55,936 nucleotides of DNA from Spirochaetota bacterium. Lineage in GTDB: Bacteria; Spirochaetota; UBA4802; UB4802. The notes beneath the pieces were generated by a model. The model was not told the DNA's origin and did not search any database. It saw nothing but the letters and a program-made list of their open reading frames with translations. The stretch covers positions 1 to 55,936 of the forward strand of contig JARYLT010000009.1 of NCBI GenBank assembly GCA_029907515.1, in the 5' to 3' direction. This document shows positions 54,028-55,936 of this stretch, piece after piece. How positions within the stretch are numbered: position 1 is the first letter of the stretch; every line of letters begins with the position of its first letter. The position numbers and the translations under genes were made by a program.

Positions 54028-55185
54028 ATGAGCTATCACACAATGCTATCGCAACGTGCAAATGAATTTACATCATTCATTGTGATGGATGTCATGGCAA
54101 AGGCTGAAGAACTGGAACGCAAAGGTGAGCATGTTATACACTTAGAGGTTGGGGAGCCTGATTTCATGACACCTAAAGTTATTGAAGAAGCAGCCCAAGA
54201 GGCATTGAAAAAACAAAAAATAAAATATACCCATGCGTTGGGATTACTTGAATTGCGTGAAGCAATCTGTGAATATTATTACAATGAATATCATGTATCG
54301 CTGTCACCTGATCAGATACTGGTTACAACCGGGACTTCGCCGGCACTTCTTTTTGCCATGCTTGCCATCATCAATCCCGGCGAAGATGTTATTGTGTCAA
54401 ATCCCCGCTATCCCTGTTATCAAAATTTTATCATTGCAGCCGGAGGATTGGTCAATGAAATCGTTACCTATCCTGAAGAGGGTTTTCAGTACCGACCTGA
54501 CGATATAAAGAAAAAGATAACTCCAAAAACTAAAGCTATTATGATAAATTCACCCTGCAATCCAACAGGAATTGTCATGAGCAAAGACGCACTGCAAACA
54601 ATAGCACAGTTTGATAAACAGTTTATTATATCAGATGAAATTTATCATGGCCTTGTGTATAAAGAAAGAGCGCATTCTATACTGGAGTTTACTGATAAAG
54701 CCTTTGTTATAAACGGCTTTTCAAAGCTATACGCAATGACTGGATGGCGGTTAGGGTATTGCATTTTCCCAAAAGAATTTTCAAAAGTAATGCAGCGAAT
54801 TCACCAAAATTTTATGATTTCGGTAAATAACTTTATTCAATGGGCTGGCATTGCTGCATTGAAATATGCAAAGCAGGATGTTGAAACCATGCGTCAAACA
54901 TACAATACCCGGCGCCAATATATGATTGAGCGGTTACAAGCAATGGGATTTATAATTCATGTGGAACCAACAGGGGCATTCTATGTATTTGCTGATGCAC
55001 GAGCATTCTGCAGTGATTCATACAAGGAGGCGTTCAATATAATAGAAAAAGTTAAAGTGGGAGTAACTCCTGGTATTGATTTTGGCAGTGCTGGTCAGGG
55101 TTTTTTAAGATTTTCATATGCAACATCGCTGGAAAACATCGAAGAAGGCCTTAATAGAATAGAAAAGTATTTAAAGGATAAATAA
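54028..55185 (+). CDS. PLP-dependent class I/II aminotransferase
   Basis: The 385-residue protein has the fold I aspartate aminotransferase layout. LEVGEPDFMTP is near residue 37, SPCNPTGIVMSKD near 174, SDEIYHGLVYK near 205, and the PLP lysine is in GFSKLYAMTGWRLGY near residue 237. The C-terminal arginine is in FLRFSYA. The amino-acid substrate cannot be told; it could be aspartate or alanine/aromatic type. It is transcribed away from ispD and stands alone before the toxin-antitoxin pair. Confidence 0.92.
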   Translation: MSYHTMLSQRANEFTSFIVMDVMAKAEELERKGEHVIHLEVGEPDFMTPKVIEEAAQEALKKQKIKYTHALGLLELREAICEYYYNEYHVSLSPDQILVTTGTSPALLFAMLAIINPGEDVIVSNPRYPCYQNFIIAAGGLVNEIVTYPEEGFQYRPDDIKKKITPKTKAIMINSPCNPTGIVMSKDALQTIAQFDKQFIISDEIYHGLVYKERAHSILEFTDKAFVINGFSKLYAMTGWRLGYCIFPKEFSKVMQRIHQNFMISVNNFIQWAGIAALKYAKQDVETMRQTYNTRRQYMIERLQAMGFIIHVEPTGAFYVFADARAFCSDSYKEAFNIIEKVKVGVTPGIDFGSAGQGFLRFSYATSLENIEEGLNRIEKYLKDK

Positions 55186-55204
55186 AATATGATCAATATT
55201 GATA

Positions 55205-55468
55205 TTACTTTAATTTTCTATATACATCTTTTCGGTGACGGATGTAGTAAATTGTTATAATCTTATTTGCTTCATCAATTTGATATATGATACGATAATC
55301 ACCAACTCGTAATCTATATGTTGATTCTGTTCCAATAAGTTTTGTACTGTTTTGTGGAAATGGATTATTTTTTAAGTTTTCAACTTTATTTATAATTCTC
55401 TTAATGATTTTATAATTTATGAAAGATAGATCTTTCTCAGCTGATTTTTTAAAAACAATAGTGTACAC
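55205..55468 (-). CDS. RelE/ParE-family toxin
   Basis: This 87-residue protein begins YTIVFKKSAEKDLSFINYKI and ends with the typical YRLRVGDYRIIYQID and YYIRHRKDVY. RelE members cut mRNA at the ribosome; the basic residues of RHRKDVY are in the region used for catalysis. The start codon is GTG (55466-55468), 4 bp after the antitoxin stop, so the pair is translationally coupled. Length and gene order (antitoxin first) are normal for type II systems. It is outside the cassette array, on the far side of ispD. Confidence 0.9.
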   Translation of the reverse strand: MYTIVFKKSAEKDLSFINYKIIKRIINKVENLKNNPFPQNSTKLIGTESTYRLRVGDYRIIYQIDEANKIITIYYIRHRKDVYRKLK

Positions 55469-55472
55469 AAGA

Positions 55473-55652
55473 TTACTTCAACCGGCTTTTTATTGTATCA
55501 AAATCTATATTTTTTTCATTTTTTCTTTCAGCAATTATTCGTAAATCGTGTAAATCTTCTAATAATTTTTCATATTCATCTAAAGGTAAAATTACAGCAT
55601 TTTTTTTACCCTTTGTATCAATGATGTATTGATGTTTTTTTATTGTTTTCAT
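55473..55652 (-). CDS. Phd/YefM-like antitoxin
   Basis: This 59-residue protein reads MKTIKKHQYIIDTKGKKNAV, ILPLDEYEKLLEDLHDL, then ends FDTIKSRLK. VILPLDEYEKLLEDLHD is the segment seen in antitoxins paired with RelE toxins. It should bind and neutralise the downstream toxin and repress the operon. It is short, and its N-terminal part lacks a full DNA-binding domain signature, so family naming is loose. Confidence 0.82.
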   Translation of the reverse strand: MKTIKKHQYIIDTKGKKNAVILPLDEYEKLLEDLHDLRIIAERKNEKNIDFDTIKSRLK

Positions 55653-55719
55653 ATTGGAAACCTTATGTAAATCTTTAAGCTAAGTATAGCAAATACTATA
55701 TGTGCTGTAAATAAAATAT

Positions 55720-55936
55720 TTAAACAAACAGCTTAACAAGTTCTTTTATTTCTGCTTTTTTCTCCATGACATTGCGGGCAAGTTTTATGATATTCATATC
55801 GCCAATGACAATTGCTGCAACAGGATCAACATCATTATATAAAAATTTTACATATATACTATCGGTTTTATGAACTACGGATTTGGTGCCTTCTTTATTA
55901 AAATCACCCGCTGAGTACAGGTCAATGCCCGTTATT
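55720..55936 (-). CDS. C-terminus of a FAD-dependent oxidoreductase (partial)
   Basis: The frame runs off the right edge. It reads TGIDLYSAGDFNKEGTKSVV, then KTDSIYVKFLYNDVDPVAAIVIGDMN and ends AEIKELVKLFV. SAGD near the edge is typical of the FAD-binding site that closes pyridine nucleotide-disulfide oxidoreductases, such as rubredoxin or nitrite reductase-like flavoproteins. About 72 codons are visible. The start and catalytic part lie outside the window, so the substrate cannot be judged. Confidence 0.65.
   Translation of the reverse strand, partial: ITGIDLYSAGDFNKEGTKSVVHKTDSIYVKFLYNDVDPVAAIVIGDMNIIKLARNVMEKKAEIKELVKLFV

Noticed and set aside
1-55936. tRNA and rRNA genes
   Set aside because: No T-loop-like GGTTCGAATCC pattern with a fitting acceptor stem and no rRNA-like stretch was noticed. 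A covariance search could not be run.

Overview
The window most likely comes from a member of the Spirochaetota. It carries two paralogous FlaB-type flagellins followed by flaG and fliD, an AT-rich genome style, a FadL-like outer membrane protein typical of diderms, and a GldA/GldF/GldG-like transport operon of a type common in spirochaetes. I cannot place it below phylum level from sequence alone.

Layout. Positions 1-9,928 hold the end of serC, a cupin, a four-gene ABC transporter operon, a butyryl-CoA:acetate-type CoA-transferase and, convergent to it, a propionyl-CoA synthetase. Positions 10,171-18,000 are mostly on the minus strand: a small unknown protein, a decayed Rhs/TcdB-like fragment, a ferritin-like protein, leucyl aminopeptidase, RNase R, a coiled-coil protein and a FadL-like porin. 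Positions 18,247-30,836 are mixed housekeeping: an arsenite methyltransferase with an HgcC/AbrB-like partner, a GPH sugar symporter, pabB/pabC, a pseudouridine synthase, an NhaD-type antiporter and a radical-SAM SPASM enzyme with a SEC-C tail. Positions 30,886-36,804 form the flagellar filament cluster: flaB1, flaB2, flaG, fliD and one unknown gene. Both flagellin genes have long, strongly structured leaders. argH and mgtC follow.

The most striking region is about 39.17-52.41 kb. Every gene there lies on the minus strand. The genes are separated by imperfect inverted repeats of about 55-150 bp with the organisation of integron attC sites: an RYYYAAC-like end overlapping the stop codon, a GTTRRRY-like or GTTATAC end just before the next start, and shared internal words such as TTTGGGTGAG. 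No integrase is visible, and both flanks (mgtC and ispD) look like core genome. I read it as an integrase-less gene-cassette array (a CALIN) in a spirochaete. Its cargo includes a GNAT acetyltransferase, a C_GCAxxG_C_C protein, a saccharopine-dehydrogenase-like protein, an ECF sigma factor, a C45-like Ntn hydrolase, a DUF4209/HEPN-like protein, methyltransferases, a TIR-like (DUF1863) protein with a helical partner, a flavodoxin, a HEAT-repeat protein and a CPBP protease.

Five of these cassette genes are interrupted by one in-frame stop or one homopolymer frameshift, with an otherwise readable continuation. The array is therefore either decaying or affected by consensus errors. After it come ispD with a flavodoxin, a class I aminotransferase, a RelE-like toxin with an antitoxin missed by length-limited ORF calling, and the end of a flavin oxidoreductase.

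A second genome-scale signal is the motif GCGATAG. I count about 21 copies outside the array and one inside. Four exact copies of the 13-mer GCGATAGTTACTG are scattered over coding and non-coding DNA.
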